64,000 nt of DNA from an uncultured Verrucomicrobiales bacterium (GCA_937928735.1 CALFVF010000012.1:62001-126000); one strand, 5' to 3'. Shown: positions 18,264 to 28,495, counted from the first letter of the stretch. A program made the numbers and translations. The notes: generated by a model not told the origin, from the letters alone.

Positions 18264-18922
18264 TGGGAGTCTAACGACTTGGATGATTTTCCTGTCTCAG
18301 CAGAGGAAGATTCTTCAGTTGTTGATTCTGAGGCCTCAAGTTCATCGAGGATGTGCTGGGGGATTTCCATCTCGATAAATTCGTCACCTTCTTTGATCCT
18401 GCGAATGGTGTTAAAGGTGTAGATGAGCATAAAGCCACAGGTGAAAAACCCGATCTCCATAAAGAGAGGAGAGGAGAAAAATCCTACCAGCAGCTTACTA
18501 AACTCTCCCAAGAATCCCGTGGCGTGGCGCGCTGTGAATGTGAGAGTACCAAAGACGCCAAAGAAGAGAATAGCGATGAGGCTCACAGCCCAGATGAGTT
18601 GTTTATTCCAGAGTAACTCCTCTGGGTGAGTTTGTGCGCTGAGTCGCTTCAGCTTCCAGATCCAGACTATACTAAATAGGAGGATATAGGCAATGGTGAT
18701 GATCTTTGTACGCAGCGGAGAGAATGTCGCGACGAGTTCACCCGCAAATGCAGAAGTCGTCCCACCATCAATTTTTGCCAGTGGAAGGGCTGCGGTATAG
18801 AGGAAGGTGAGTGCGAGATAGAACCCTAGGCCTAAGAGTAGTGAGCTTCTCATCGTACGCGCAGTGATCAGGCGCACAGTGAGAGCGACTGCGAGGACGA
18901 TAAGAATGATTGTTAGACTCAT
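18260..18922 (-). CDS. Multispanning membrane protein of unknown function
   Basis: The 220-residue product has about five hydrophobic helices between residues 1 and 170, then a cytoplasmic-looking acidic and Ser-rich tail containing EEGDEF-like and EELEASESTTEESS-like stretches. I do not recognise a family. It lies between the convergent recQ and the mrp gene on the same strand. The overlap of its stop with the recQ stop is only 4 bp, which is ordinary for convergent genes in a compact genome. Confidence 0.7.
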   Translation of the reverse strand: MSLTIILIVLAVALTVRLITARTMRSSLLLGLGFYLALTFLYTAALPLAKIDGGTTSAFAGELVATFSPLRTKIITIAYILLFSIVWIWKLKRLSAQTHPEELLWNKQLIWAVSLIAILFFGVFGTLTFTARHATGFLGEFSKLLVGFFSSPLFMEIGFFTCGFMLIYTFNTIRRIKEGDEFIEMEIPQHILDELEASESTTEESSSAETGKSSKSLDSH

Positions 18923-18978
18923 GATGGATAAAAATTCTAGCTTAGTTCACCTAACCTAGAGGTAGCTAGAGGTAGTTG

Positions 18979-20034
18979 CTAACCAGAGACTGTATTCAGG
19001 CGCTCGATGAGCTGGGCAGCGCATTGCTCAAAGGCAGCACTCACTTTACTCTTGCTAGCTGGGAGTAGGGCAACTGGGGTGCCATGATCTGCACACTCTC
19101 TGGTGTAGGTATCAATCGGGAGTTGACCAAGTAAAGGTACTTTGAGGCGCTCTGCCTCACGCACACCGCCACCTTCTCCAAAGATCGGGTATTTCTTACC
19201 AGCATCGCACTCGAACCAAGACATATTCTCAATGACACCAAGAATATCGACATTGACCTTAGCAAACATCGAGACCGCCTTACGCGCATCAATGAGTGCG
19301 ACTTCCTGTGGTGTGGTGACAATTACTGTGCCATCAAGGGCGAGTGTCTGGACAATAGTGAGCTGAATATCGCCAGTGCCTGGAGGGAGATCGAGAATGA
19401 GGTAGTCGAGCACTCCCCATTCGACTTGGCGTAAGAACTGCTGGGTGTAGCGAGTGGCGAGTGGCCCACGCACGATGACGGGTGAATTCTCCTCAAGAAG
19501 GAAGCCCATGGACATGAGTTTGACTCCGTGGCGCTTAATCGGGATGATTTCATCTTGTTCATTGGCCATTGGTTTCTCGTCGGTGCCAAACATGATGGCA
19601 GTGGAGGGGCCGTAGAGATCACAGTCACAGAGGCCGACTTTAGCACCCGTTTTTGCCAGTGCGACAGCGAGATTTGAAGAGACAGTGGACTTGCCGACGC
19701 CACCTTTTCCTGAACTCACCGCTATAATATGCTTCACGCCGGGGATGCTTTCCTTATCAGAGGAAGCTCCCGAGGCACCACCACTAGCATCTGGGCTTTT
19801 CACATCGATATTGACTCGTGTGGCGCCAATGGCCTGGATTTGATTGAGCGCGTCTTGGCTGTCTTTGTAAATTTGTTCGGGGACTTTCGGGTCTTTGGTC
19901 TGAACACTAATAGTCACCTCAACATCACTGCCCTCAATACGAACATCTTTCACGAGACCAAAGGCGACGATGTCACGAGAGAATCCTGGGTACTTGACCG
20001 AGGCGAGAGCTTCTAAAATAGTTTCCTTTGTCAT
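18979..20034 (-). CDS. mrp: Mrp/ApbC-family P-loop iron-sulfur carrier ATPase
   Basis: From ATG 20034 the product is 351 residues. An upstream in-frame start at 20175 would add 47 residues that do not resemble the family, so I reject it. Residues 1-80 form a MIP18/DUF59 domain and the ParA-like ATPase follows, with the deviant Walker A GKGGVGKST at 109-117 and the segments LCDCDLYGPS and LILDLPPGTGD. Mrp proteins bind and transfer iron-sulfur clusters. The gene is divergent from a nitrate assimilation operon that needs several clusters, but such proteins are general and the link is only positional. Confidence 0.95.
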   Translation of the reverse strand: MTKETILEALASVKYPGFSRDIVAFGLVKDVRIEGSDVEVTISVQTKDPKVPEQIYKDSQDALNQIQAIGATRVNIDVKSPDASGGASGASSDKESIPGVKHIIAVSSGKGGVGKSTVSSNLAVALAKTGAKVGLCDCDLYGPSTAIMFGTDEKPMANEQDEIIPIKRHGVKLMSMGFLLEENSPVIVRGPLATRYTQQFLRQVEWGVLDYLILDLPPGTGDIQLTIVQTLALDGTVIVTTPQEVALIDARKAVSMFAKVNVDILGVIENMSWFECDAGKKYPIFGEGGGVREAERLKVPLLGQLPIDTYTRECADHGTPVALLPASKSKVSAAFEQCAAQLIERLNTVSG

Positions 20035-20205
20035 AGCGTAATAGCTGCTCAGGGAGCAATAATAGCTCGGGGAGCGCTGCCCACAGATAGACGTGGAAGA
20101 AGGAAACGTCCAGAGAGATTTGAGACCTCTCAGGAGGGTATCTATCCTCAGGAGCCTCCATGGAGTCTCAAACATGGAATGGATGAGGAGATTTCATGGG
20201 TTAGT

Positions 20206-20214
20206 TGGTATACT
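20206..20214 (+). promoter_or_regulatory. Candidate extended -10 promoter for the nitrate reductase operon
   Basis: TGGTATACT matches an extended -10 element (TGn followed by TATACT) and ends 20 bp before ATG 20235. No convincing -35 box is visible at the normal distance, which is typical of extended -10 promoters or of activator-dependent ones. Confidence 0.35.
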
Positions 20215-20234
20215 CTGTGCTCCTAGTGTTTTAG

Positions 20235-21851
20235 ATGGCTAGCCTAGTAACGCAAGAATACTCCCTGATTGATGAGTTGTTGAAAGAGCAGAATGAACTC
20301 TCTGCCGTGGAGCGATTTAGCCAGCACTACACGGACTATCAAGGGCCTGCCCAGCAGCCGCATTACAGGGACTTATTACCCATTAAAAAACCCTCAACAG
20401 GTGAACAATACTCCTTTGAGGTGGATCTAGACTCCTGCACTGGCTGCAAGGCCTGTGTGACAGCGTGTCATAGTCTCAATGGACTCCATGACAGTGAGGC
20501 CTGGCGAGATGTTGGTGTGATACGGGGTGCTGAGGATGGTCAGGTTCGCCAGCAGACAGTCACCTCAGCCTGCCACCATTGTGCCGATCCAGCCTGTCTG
20601 AGTGGTTGCCCGGTGGAGGCGTATGAGAAGTTAGACAATGGTGTTGTGAAACATCTGGATGATCAGTGCATAGGCTGTCAGTATTGCTCGCTCAAATGCC
20701 CCTACGACGTGCCAAAGTACGATAAGTCTCTGGGCATTGTCAGAAAATGTGACATGTGCCATGAGCGGCTAGAAGAAGGAGAAGCTCCCGCCTGTGTGCA
20801 AGCTTGTCCAAATGGTGCGATATCGATCCGTGTGGTGAAGGTAGACAAGATTAAGGAGCGCGCTCAGGCTAGTCAGAGCATGATCGCAGGTGCCTACCGC
20901 TCCGATTACACGCTGCCCTCGACCAATTTTAAATCAAAGCGGCCACTACCTGCGACTATGGAAGCAGCTGACGCGCATTGTCTGGAGCCATCCCACCAGC
21001 ACACACCACTTGTCTGGATGCTCACACTCACTCAGCTCGCAGTCGGAGTGACCCTTGCGAATACAGTACTTGCTCTCATTTCTCCTGAGTTAAGTCAGTT
21101 ACTTGAGTTTCCGATGCTTATTGTGGCTATTATTTTGGGAAAAATTGGTCTTGTCGCTAGTGTGTTTCACCTTGGGAGTCCCTTGGGGGCTTGGCGCGTC
21201 TTTTTGGGACTAAAGACTTCTTGGCTCAGTCGTGAGGTGGTTGGTTTTGGCGCTTGGATGCCCTTGCTGATTCTCCACACTCTGATAGTTTCGCCTCTCG
21301 CTGAGATGTTTGGCTTAGAAGGGGTGTTACCTCTGGCACAAATCGCGGTGGCATCTCGCTGGATATTGTTAGGAGTTGGGCTCGCCGCAGTGTTTACCTC
21401 TGTGATGGTCTACGTGGATACGCACAGAGAGTTCTGGAGAATGAGTCTCACAGGCTCGAAGTTCTATGGTTCTGTCTTACTGGGTGGTGCTGCGAGCCTG
21501 GCCTCAGTCGCTGCTATGTCTGGGCACTGGTCTGATTCGATGGCGCTGATTGTTCTCTTCGCAGGAACTCTTAAGCTCTCTCTCGAATGGAAAGGAGTAC
21601 GCCCGGCCTTTGATCAAGACTGGAGCTTGGCGAAGCAGAGTGGTCTCATTCAGTGGCACACTCTAGGCTCTGTACTAAGCACTCGGATCGGCCTTCTTGT
21701 ACTAGGTGTATTAGGGATAACACTGGGTATGGTCGCTCCACTTTGTGCCGTACTTGGAGCGTTAATCATAGTTGTAGGAGAACTATGGGAGCGAAGACTA
21801 TTCTTCCAGTCTGTAGTGACACTTAAAATGCCAGGTTCGATTCCATCATGA
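20235..21851 (+). CDS. Fused DmsB-like iron-sulfur and DmsC-like membrane anchor subunit
   Basis: The 538-residue product fuses two subunits that are usually separate. Residues about 60-215 form a four-cluster ferredoxin domain with the Cys motifs [35 protein letters not shown] and [16 protein letters not shown]. From about residue 255 to the end there are some eight transmembrane helices of the DmsC anchor type. In DMSO-reductase family enzymes these parts pass electrons from membrane quinol to a molybdenum subunit. The gene overlaps the nitrate reductase gene by 4 bp (ATGA). No Tat or signal peptide is seen, so the clusters should face the cytoplasm. I infer a quinol-linked donor for the adjacent nitrate reductase. 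Confidence 0.9.
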   Translation: MASLVTQEYSLIDELLKEQNELSAVERFSQHYTDYQGPAQQPHYRDLLPIKKPSTGEQYSFEVDLDSCTGCKACVTACHSLNGLHDSEAWRDVGVIRGAEDGQVRQQTVTSACHHCADPACLSGCPVEAYEKLDNGVVKHLDDQCIGCQYCSLKCPYDVPKYDKSLGIVRKCDMCHERLEEGEAPACVQACPNGAISIRVVKVDKIKERAQASQSMIAGAYRSDYTLPSTNFKSKRPLPATMEAADAHCLEPSHQHTPLVWMLTLTQLAVGVTLANTVLALISPELSQLLEFPMLIVAIILGKIGLVASVFHLGSPLGAWRVFLGLKTSWLSREVVGFGAWMPLLILHTLIVSPLAEMFGLEGVLPLAQIAVASRWILLGVGLAAVFTSVMVYVDTHREFWRMSLTGSKFYGSVLLGGAASLASVAAMSGHWSDSMALIVLFAGTLKLSLEWKGVRPAFDQDWSLAKQSGLIQWHTLGSVLSTRIGLLVLGVLGITLGMVAPLCAVLGALIIVVGELWERRLFFQSVVTLKMPGSIPS

Positions 21852-24067
21852 AACAGTTATTAATATCCACAAATTTTCAGTTGCGCCAGCTCGATGGACC
21901 AAAGACACGCCGCCTTGTGCGCCGACCTGGCCAGTTTGGCCTAGGGCAGATCCCTAGTGAGAAAGCTCCCGACGCGACAACAACGTCTGTCTGTGGCTTC
22001 TGCTCGACAGGCTGTGGACTTAATGTGCATTTAAAAGAAGGAGAAGCGATTAATCTAACACCAGCGACTCATTATCCAGTGAATCTCGGTATGGCCTGCC
22101 CGAAAGGCTGGGAAGCACTCACACCACTGGACGCGGATGATAGGGCGACAAGTCCGATGTACCGCCCGCAGCGTGGTCAGTCCGCGGAAGCCATTCCATG
22201 GAATGAGGCAGCAGGGCATTTTAGTGAGCGGTTTCAAGCCATTCAGAAAGAACACGGAGATGACTCTGTCGCCTTTATTAGTACTGGGCAGATCGTCACG
22301 GAGGAGATGGCGTTTCTGGGCGCTCTTGCGAAGTTTGGCATGGGAATAAAGCATGGTGATGGCAATACACGCCAGTGCATGGCGACAGCTGTGGTCGCCT
22401 ACAAGCAGAGTTTTGGCTTTGACTCACCTCCCTACACTTATCAGGACTTTGAGGAGTCTGATGTGATTGTTCTTGTGGGGTCAAATCTCTGTATAGCGCA
22501 TCCTATCATGTGGCAGAGAGTGGAGCGTAATCCTCATAACCCGGAGATTATTGTCGTAGACCCTAGGCGTACAGAGACAGCGGTTGCTGCAACTCAGCAC
22601 TATCCGATCAGGCCGAAGTCTGATCTCATCTTTTTCTACGGTCTTGCGAAACGCTTGATCGAACTAGGAGCGATTGATCAGAGTTTCATTGATCAGCATA
22701 CAAATGAATTTGACGACTTTGCCAATCACGTAGCAAGCTATGATGCAGCGCGTGTTGAGGCGCAATCAGGTATCACTGAGGCCGAGCTCAACAAACTCGC
22801 TCAAACCATCGCCGATGGTCAGCGAGTTTCATTCTGGTGGACGATGGGTGTGAACCAAGGCCACGAGGCGACGCGAACCGCGCAGTCGATTATTAACCTC
22901 GCCCTGATGACAGGTAACATCGGGCGCCCAGGCACTGGAGCGAATTCGATTACAGGGCAGTGTAATGCTATGGGTTCTCGCTTATTTAGTAATACGACAG
23001 GCCTGTTAGGCGGGCATGATTTTGCCAATCAAGAGCACAGAGAAAAGGTCGCAAACATCCTAGGAATCGAGGAGGAGAGAATCCCCCAAGAGCCGAGCAT
23101 GGCGTATGACCAAATTATTGAGAATATCCACGCCGGTAAGATCCGTGGACTCTGGGTGATTGCGACCAATGGCGCGCACTCCTGGATTCATCAAGACCGC
23201 TACCGAGAGGCGATGGAGAAGTTAGACTTCCTTGTCGTGCAGGATATGTATGGCAATACAGAAACGGCGGAAATGGCCGACCTGATACTTCCCGCAGCTG
23301 CGTGGGGAGAGAAAGAAGGGATTTTTATCAATTCTGAGCGCCGTCTAGGAGTCGTGAAAAAGGTGCATAAGGCACCAGGACAAGCACTCTCTGACTTTAA
23401 TATCTTTCGACTGTTAGCGCAGGCGTGGGGCTGTGGTGAGATGTTTGCGAAGTGGCAGAGTCCAGCGGCTGCCTTTGAGATTCTAAAAGAACTTAGTGCA
23501 GGTCAGCCCTGTGATATCACAGGAATTGAGAGTTATCAGCACCTCGATGAGTTAGGTGGTGTGCAGTGGCCATGCACAGGGACGCAGGCAAGTGCCCGCA
23601 AGGAGGAGAATCAATGTCGCCTCTTTGAAGATCGCCAATTTTATCACCCAGACAAGCGCGCGAAATTCCTCTTTGCTGATCCTCTAGCACCGAGTGAATG
23701 GGCAGATGAAGACTACCCCTTGATCTTGCTAACAGGGAGAGGGACTTCAGCGCAGTGGCACACACAGAGCCGAACCTCAAAGTCTGAGGTGCTCAAAAAG
23801 CTCTACCCGCAGAAGGCCTACGTCGAAGTTCACCCTGAGGACGCGGAGCACTGGCAGCTTAAAGATGGAGATAAAGTCATCGTTTCTTCTCGGCGAGCAG
23901 AGATCACAGTGGTCGCTCATCTCACCCCGATTGTTCAGCGTGGGCAGGTATTTATGTCGATGCATTACCCAGAGGTGAATCGTCTCACACATGCGTCCTT
24001 TGACCCATACTCACGCCAGCCCAGCTACAAATGCAGTGCTGTATCACTGAGAAAGGCTCTTTCTTGA
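21848..24067 (+). CDS. nasA: Assimilatory-type nitrate reductase catalytic subunit (NasA/NarB-like)
   Basis: The 739-residue product is a molybdopterin oxidoreductase of the NasA/NarB/Nap group. The N-terminal 4Fe-4S site is C49, C52, C56 and C84, and the Mo-bis-MGD domains follow through the C-terminal [23 protein letters not shown] segment typical of nitrate reductases. There is no Tat signal, so it acts in the cytoplasm, reducing nitrate to nitrite. There is no C-terminal 2Fe-2S extension. The partner genes are the upstream DmsBC fusion (4-bp overlap) and the downstream nitrite reductase. Formate dehydrogenase is the main alternative, but no Sec/Cys active-site motif of that kind is seen and nitrite reductase is adjacent. 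Confidence 0.9.
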   Translation: MKQLLISTNFQLRQLDGPKTRRLVRRPGQFGLGQIPSEKAPDATTTSVCGFCSTGCGLNVHLKEGEAINLTPATHYPVNLGMACPKGWEALTPLDADDRATSPMYRPQRGQSAEAIPWNEAAGHFSERFQAIQKEHGDDSVAFISTGQIVTEEMAFLGALAKFGMGIKHGDGNTRQCMATAVVAYKQSFGFDSPPYTYQDFEESDVIVLVGSNLCIAHPIMWQRVERNPHNPEIIVVDPRRTETAVAATQHYPIRPKSDLIFFYGLAKRLIELGAIDQSFIDQHTNEFDDFANHVASYDAARVEAQSGITEAELNKLAQTIADGQRVSFWWTMGVNQGHEATRTAQSIINLALMTGNIGRPGTGANSITGQCNAMGSRLFSNTTGLLGGHDFANQEHREKVANILGIEEERIPQEPSMAYDQIIENIHAGKIRGLWVIATNGAHSWIHQDRYREAMEKLDFLVVQDMYGNTETAEMADLILPAAAWGEKEGIFINSERRLGVVKKVHKAPGQALSDFNIFRLLAQAWGCGEMFAKWQSPAAAFEILKELSAGQPCDITGIESYQHLDELGGVQWPCTGTQASARKEENQCRLFEDRQFYHPDKRAKFLFADPLAPSEWADEDYPLILLTGRGTSAQWHTQSRTSKSEVLKKLYPQKAYVEVHPEDAEHWQLKDGDKVIVSSRRAEITVVAHLTPIVQRGQVFMSMHYPEVNRLTHASFDPYSRQPSYKCSAVSLRKALS

Positions 24068-24098
24068 GGTGATCGGGGTCGTTTTTTCAATACGGCAT

Positions 24099-24249
24099 TG
24101 ATGAGGAGTTTTACTCATCAGATTACCGCTGCTCACATAATTCATGAGTTTGGCTCATAGAATGTACGAAGCCTTGGTATAGCCCTTGCTGTGGTTAGTC
24201 GCCAGTTCGCGGCTACAGGTAGTCTCTAAAAGGAAAGCAGAGCTTTTAG
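24099..24249 (+). promoter_or_regulatory. Structured leader upstream of the nitrite reductase gene
   Basis: The 200-bp gap between nasA and nirA holds several hairpins. TGATGAG pairs with CTCATCA (24099-24105 with 24114-24120). TAGTCGC pairs with GCGGCTA around a 6-nt loop (24196-24202 with 24209-24215, one G-U pair). CTAAAAG pairs perfectly with CTTTTAG around a 10-nt loop (24226-24232 with 24243-24249), ending 3 bp before the GAAGGA ribosome-binding site. Such leaders control nitrate genes in other bacteria through antitermination, but I do not see the standard ANTAR-protein double hexaloop with its fixed bases, so the mechanism is open. Confidence 0.45.
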
Positions 24250-24268
24250 CGCGAAGGATGGCGAGGAC

Positions 24269-26038
24269 ATGGTTTTCATGGTTTTCATGGTTATGGAAGG
24301 ATTTACAATAGAACAACAGCAGTACCTAAAGGGCTTCACGAGTGGCATCGCCGCTCACAGGGATCTTCCTTTTCTGGGGCAAAATGCCCGCGGCCAATTT
24401 ACCAATGCACCAGAGGAGTCGGTAGAGCCGACAGTCTATGGCACTCCCGTGGATGAGCTCTCGAAGGAGGAAAGCATCAAGTATGAGCAAAATGGCCTAG
24501 ACTGCTGGGATAGTCTCATGAGTCAGGCGCAGAAAGGTGAATTTGCTGAGGGGGGGGATCTATTTCGTTTTAAGTTCTATGGCTTGTTTCACGTGAAGCC
24601 TGCGCAGGACTCCTATATGCTGCGCGCCCGCATACCAGGTGGGCAGATGACTTCGGCCCAGTTTCGTGGTATGGCAGAGGTGGCAGAAGACTGGGGTGGT
24701 GGCTTCTGTGATCTAACAAATCGCAATAATCTTCAAATTCGAGAAATCATGCCAGAGAACACAATCCATGTTCTCAATAAAATTGTGAACCTCGGCCTAA
24801 CCTCACGAGGCTCGGGAGCGGATAATGTGCGTAATATCACAGCCACTCCGACCACGGGATTTGATCAGCAGGAGCTGATAGACGTGACTCCATACGCACT
24901 TGGAATGCATCACGCGATTTTGAATAACCGCGATCTCTATGGATTACCGAGGAAGTTTAATATCGCCTTTGACTCTGGTGGCGTGATTTCAGCTTGTGCA
25001 GATACCAATGACATAGGTTTCTACGCTGTTGAGTTAAAGGAGGGAGAGCATGGGCTTGATGCTGGTGTTTACTTTAGAATGCAGCTCTGTGGAATCACGG
25101 GCCATAAGCAGTTCGCCTCTGATTCAGGTGTACTGCTCAAACCCGATGAGGCGATACCAGTCGCTGCCGCGCTGATGCGTGTGTTTATCGAGCATGGGAA
25201 TCGTACCAATCGCAAAAAAGCTCGTCTCAAGTACTTAGTGGATGACTGGGGAGTGCAGAAACTACTCGATGAGACACAGAAGAAATTGGCATTTCCACTG
25301 TGCTATTTAGAAGAGGATGCTTGTGTGAAAATGAAGCCTAAAGTGAAGCACAGCCACCTCGGAGTGTATGAGCAGAAGGATGGTCAGTACTATGTCGGCC
25401 TTAGTATTGATGAAGCTAGAATGAATAGTGAGAGCATGAAGCTCATAGCAGATCTAGCAGAAAGATATGGACGCGGTGAAATCCGTCTCACGGTGTGGAA
25501 GAGCCTGATCATTCCAGGAGTTGCTGAAGAAGATCTCGAAGCACTGAAGAAAGGAATTGTAGACGCTGGTTATTACTACAGTGGGACGGCTATTTCAGGA
25601 GGGCTGATTGCTTGCACAGGAAATACGGGCTGTAAATTTGCCGCGACCAATACCCGCGGTCAGGCGACAGAGATTAAAGAATATTTAGACGGTAAGGTAG
25701 AGCTCGATCAGCCGATTAATATCCATCTAACAGGTTGTAATCACTCATGTGCACAGCACTATATTGGCGATATCGGCATGATGGGTGTGAAATTGAAGGA
25801 TGAGGATGGAAACTCGCTGGAAGGCTACAATATCGTACTAGGAGGAGGTGTGGATGATGACCAATACGTCGCTAGAGATGCCTTTAAGAGCATCCCCTTT
25901 GAGAAAGTACCACCATTGATCGAATCTTTACTGAACTACTATCTTACCAATCGCCAGGGCAAAGAGACCTTTGCGCAATTTAGCCGAACTATGGACCTCG
26001 AAGCCTTCCAAGAAACTCAGAATAAAATCGCATCATGA
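24269..26038 (+). CDS. nirA: Ferredoxin/flavodoxin-dependent nitrite reductase (siroheme)
   Basis: The 589-residue product belongs to the siroheme nitrite/sulfite reductase family and is of NirA size. The siroheme-4Fe-4S ligands are visible as C449 and C455 (CTGNTGC) and C490 and C494 (TGCNHSC). It reduces nitrite to ammonia with six electrons. The start is ambiguous: ATG occurs at 24269, 24278, 24287 and 24293 within a 9-bp repeat; I chose 24269 because GAAGGA lies 10 bp upstream. The stop overlaps the start of a flavodoxin gene by 4 bp. A sulfite reductase role is possible in principle, but the neighbouring nitrate reductase favours nitrite. Confidence 0.92.
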   Translation: MVFMVFMVMEGFTIEQQQYLKGFTSGIAAHRDLPFLGQNARGQFTNAPEESVEPTVYGTPVDELSKEESIKYEQNGLDCWDSLMSQAQKGEFAEGGDLFRFKFYGLFHVKPAQDSYMLRARIPGGQMTSAQFRGMAEVAEDWGGGFCDLTNRNNLQIREIMPENTIHVLNKIVNLGLTSRGSGADNVRNITATPTTGFDQQELIDVTPYALGMHHAILNNRDLYGLPRKFNIAFDSGGVISACADTNDIGFYAVELKEGEHGLDAGVYFRMQLCGITGHKQFASDSGVLLKPDEAIPVAAALMRVFIEHGNRTNRKKARLKYLVDDWGVQKLLDETQKKLAFPLCYLEEDACVKMKPKVKHSHLGVYEQKDGQYYVGLSIDEARMNSESMKLIADLAERYGRGEIRLTVWKSLIIPGVAEEDLEALKKGIVDAGYYYSGTAISGGLIACTGNTGCKFAATNTRGQATEIKEYLDGKVELDQPINIHLTGCNHSCAQHYIGDIGMMGVKLKDEDGNSLEGYNIVLGGGVDDDQYVARDAFKSIPFEKVPPLIESLLNYYLTNRQGKETFAQFSRTMDLEAFQETQNKIAS

Positions 26039-26637
26039 ATATCCCGACTTTACCGACAAATGCACCGTTCAGTGAAGAGCAGCGTGCATGGCTGAATGGT
26101 TATCTTGCCTCATTTTTGCCGAGTATCTTGAGTTCCGCTGCAAGTGGGGGCGCGACTATAGCAGAAGAAGCTGTATCTAGTAGTGGTGGTGGCCAAGCTG
26201 TCACAGTTGCCTTTGGCTCACAAACAGGAAACAGTGAAGGCCTTGCCAAGAAGCTCGTGAAAAAACTAACAGCCAGTGGGCATAGTCCGAGCCTGGTGGA
26301 TATGGCGGATCTCAGTGTCGAGGGGCTCAAAGAGATCACAAATCTCTTTATCATTACCTCAACCTATGGAGATGGTGAAGCACCCGATAATGCAGAGGAT
26401 TTTCACTCGACACTTCTAGCGAGTGAGGAAAAGTTAGAGAATGTAAACTATAGTGTACTGGCCTTAGGGGATAGTGAATACCCTGATTTTTGTCAGTGCG
26501 GCATAGAAATTGACGCGAAGCTTACTGAGTTAGGTGCGACTCGTGTTTCGCCAAGAATAGACTGTGATGTCGAATTTGATGATGAGTTTATCGCTTGGTC
26601 AGAACTACTGATCGCTCAGCTAGCTCAAGTCTCCTAA
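26035..26637 (+). CDS. CysJ-type flavodoxin domain protein, likely electron donor to nitrite reductase
   Basis: The 200-residue product begins with a CysJ-like N-terminal segment ([20 protein letters not shown]), then an Ala/Ser/Gly linker, and a flavodoxin domain with the FMN phosphate-binding loop GSQTGNSEG at about residues 60-68, the [12 protein letters not shown] loop and [13 protein letters not shown]. It is therefore the flavodoxin third of a sulfite-reductase flavoprotein, without the FAD/NADPH domains. The ATGA overlap with nirA suggests translational coupling and a dedicated role in electron transfer to NirA. This is inferred from context; free ferredoxin could also serve. Confidence 0.88.
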   Translation: MNIPTLPTNAPFSEEQRAWLNGYLASFLPSILSSAASGGATIAEEAVSSSGGGQAVTVAFGSQTGNSEGLAKKLVKKLTASGHSPSLVDMADLSVEGLKEITNLFIITSTYGDGEAPDNAEDFHSTLLASEEKLENVNYSVLALGDSEYPDFCQCGIEIDAKLTELGATRVSPRIDCDVEFDDEFIAWSELLIAQLAQVS

Positions 26638-26762
26638 TCAAGATTATTGTGTGATAGCGGGGTGTGTGCGGAGGCATGCATCTCGTATATATGATGTCTC
26701 CCATTGCTACTATTGTTTACAGAGAGTTTAGCTTCTTATATCAACTCAAAAACTAACTGGTA

Positions 26763-27602
26763 TTAAAACGATCTGCTGGGGAGATTAGCAATGAGCTCTC
26801 GTGGGTCTTTACCCTCATCACGATATTGGGCAAGTGAGTAGGCTTGGTTGCGCTTGGCGAGTCTAGTTCCTTGTATGTCAGTAATGAGCGGATGGTGAAT
26901 ATACTCCGGACAGGGGAGATCTAGCAGTTCTTGTAAGACGCGGTGAATGTGTGTGGAGTGCAGTAGGTCTTCTCCGCGTGTTACGTGTGAAATGTGTTGG
27001 TAGGCGTCATCCAAGACGACTGCAATATGGTAGCTAGTGCCGATATCCTTACGTGCTAAAATAATATCTCCGAGAAGACCTGGTTTTACAGTGACCTTGC
27101 CGTGTCTGTGATCGTTAAAGAAGAGGGTAGGGAGGCGGTTTTTGAGCGCCTGTGTATTGAGTCTCCATGAGGGGAGTTCACCAGCGTGGATTCGATCTAT
27201 ACGCTCGGATTCGCTCCTTCGCAGACAAGTGCCCGGGTAGTGTGTGCCCTCTGGGCCATGGGGGGCATTGAGGATGCCTCGGAGCTCGTTTTCAATGTCT
27301 TTGCGTGTGCAGAAACATGGATAGAGGACTCCTAGTGCCTTTAGCCTATCTAGGGCTTCCTGATACTGTGTTTGGCGTGAAGACTGGCGAAGTACAGGGC
27401 TTTGCCATTCTAAGCCTAACCAGTGGAGGTCTTCTTCGATATATCGATAAAATGAATCACGAACCCGAGAGTGATCAATATCTTCCATTCTGAGTAGAAA
27501 TTCTCCATGGTGCTGGTTCGCTAAATCTCTAGCAACAAGAGCAGAGTAGGCATGACCTAAATGTAGGTGTCCAGTTGGTGAAGGCGCGAATCGTGTTCTC
27601 AC
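26763..27602 (-). CDS. gluQ: Glutamyl-Q tRNA(Asp) synthetase
   Basis: The 279-residue product is a truncated glutamyl-tRNA synthetase paralogue without an anticodon-binding domain, the size expected for GluQ/YadB. It attaches glutamate to queuosine at position 34 of tRNA(Asp). The HIGH-type motif is APSPTGHLHLGHA at about residues 7-19, a KMSKS-like GTRLAKRNQ is near residue 250, and Cys residues in YPCFCTRKD and GTCLRR could form the zinc site. It is a lone gene on the minus strand, convergent with the flavodoxin gene. Confidence 0.94.
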   Translation of the reverse strand: MRTRFAPSPTGHLHLGHAYSALVARDLANQHHGEFLLRMEDIDHSRVRDSFYRYIEEDLHWLGLEWQSPVLRQSSRQTQYQEALDRLKALGVLYPCFCTRKDIENELRGILNAPHGPEGTHYPGTCLRRSESERIDRIHAGELPSWRLNTQALKNRLPTLFFNDHRHGKVTVKPGLLGDIILARKDIGTSYHIAVVLDDAYQHISHVTRGEDLLHSTHIHRVLQELLDLPCPEYIHHPLITDIQGTRLAKRNQAYSLAQYRDEGKDPRELIANLPSRSF

Positions 27603-27986
27603 GCCCTCTATCTAGAGGATGTGCACGAGCTTGTGGAGATGAATCTATGAAAATGAAATGACCTAGTCACACAGATCCATACACTCGCTGCCTAAATGAA
27701 TACCAGTGAAGGAAGCTATTTGGCAGAATTCATGAGATCCTTGAGGGAATAGAATCGTCCTAGCTGTGTAGAAAACAACTCAAATTGGTGTTACAGCTAG
27801 ATATAAAATAAAATGCAGTCAAAGAGCAAAAACATTGCCCTATGACTGCTCATGTTCCGAGAGTACTTTGAGAGATCTTTCTCTGCGAGAACGAGATGAA
27901 ATTCAGTCAACGCAAACTTAAGCGTGAGAGAACTTCAGTATCATGATAGATGGGAAATAAACTATTCCCCGACTCGGTACCTAGCC
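27603..27986. other. Gene-poor stretch with a long inverted repeat
   Basis: No credible gene is seen. CTAGCTGT at 27760-27767 and ACAGCTAG at 27793-27800 are a perfect 8-bp inverted repeat with a 25-nt loop. A second small hairpin (27952-27969, GGGAAATA with TATTCCC, one bulge) lies directly downstream of the small lipoprotein gene and could be its terminator. Confidence 0.4.
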
Positions 27987-28100
27987 TCATCCACCGCCAC
28001 TAAATGGAGAAGGAGGGGTGGTAACTTGTGTGCAGCTAGAGACCACCATAGCTGAGGTGATCACAGCGATCGCAAATAGAATGACTTTGGGAATATTCAT
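27987..28100 (-). CDS. 37-residue putative lipoprotein
   Basis: A short minus-strand frame of 37 codons encodes a classic lipoprotein precursor: MNIPK, a hydrophobic core of about 15 residues, the lipobox VSSC with Cys at residue 23, and a short mature tail of Thr, Pro, Ser and Gly ending in GGG. The size recalls entericidin-like micro-lipoproteins but the sequence is not one I recognise. It stands alone in an 890-bp gene-poor region. No strong ribosome-binding site is visible, so expression is uncertain. Confidence 0.5.
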   Translation of the reverse strand: MNIPKVILFAIAVITSAMVVSSCTQVTTPPSPFSGGG

Positions 28101-28495
28101 AGCTAATGGCTAAGATAGAGAGGAGTAGCACTTTATTCCTGAAATAATGGTAGGGAAGTGTGGATTTTTGATTTTTAGTGAATTTGGACGAGTGGATGAA
28201 TAGATCTTTTAAAGCGAGATATGAGGCAGAAGGTCATGCTAGTTGGTTTGATTTTTTCGGTTGAGGTTTGACGCTCTGCAAGAAGAGTGAATGATTTGAA
28301 CCCAGATTATACATTTAGATTTCGAGAAATGCTGCCATCTCTGTAGACATAAGTCCGTTGGCTGATTGTTCCATTCACCGATGGGGTGACGTCACTTTTA
28401 TCGAAACATAAACGTTGAGACCTTGTGTTTTTTGACCTGACAATATTTCTTTCAAAATCCAATGCATAGTCCGGGTTAAACGTGGATAATAGAAT
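28101..28495. other. Noncoding stretch upstream of the MATE gene
   Basis: I see no credible coding frame and no riboswitch I can name. A TTGACC hexamer at 28432-28437 could be part of a promoter for the MATE gene, but no good -10 box sits at the right spacing. Confidence 0.3.

Noticed and set aside
21833-21850. tRNA T-arm-like GGTTCGATTCC at the end of the DmsBC gene
   Set aside because: The flanks do not pair to form a T stem and no acceptor or anticodon arm exists; it lies inside a coding sequence.
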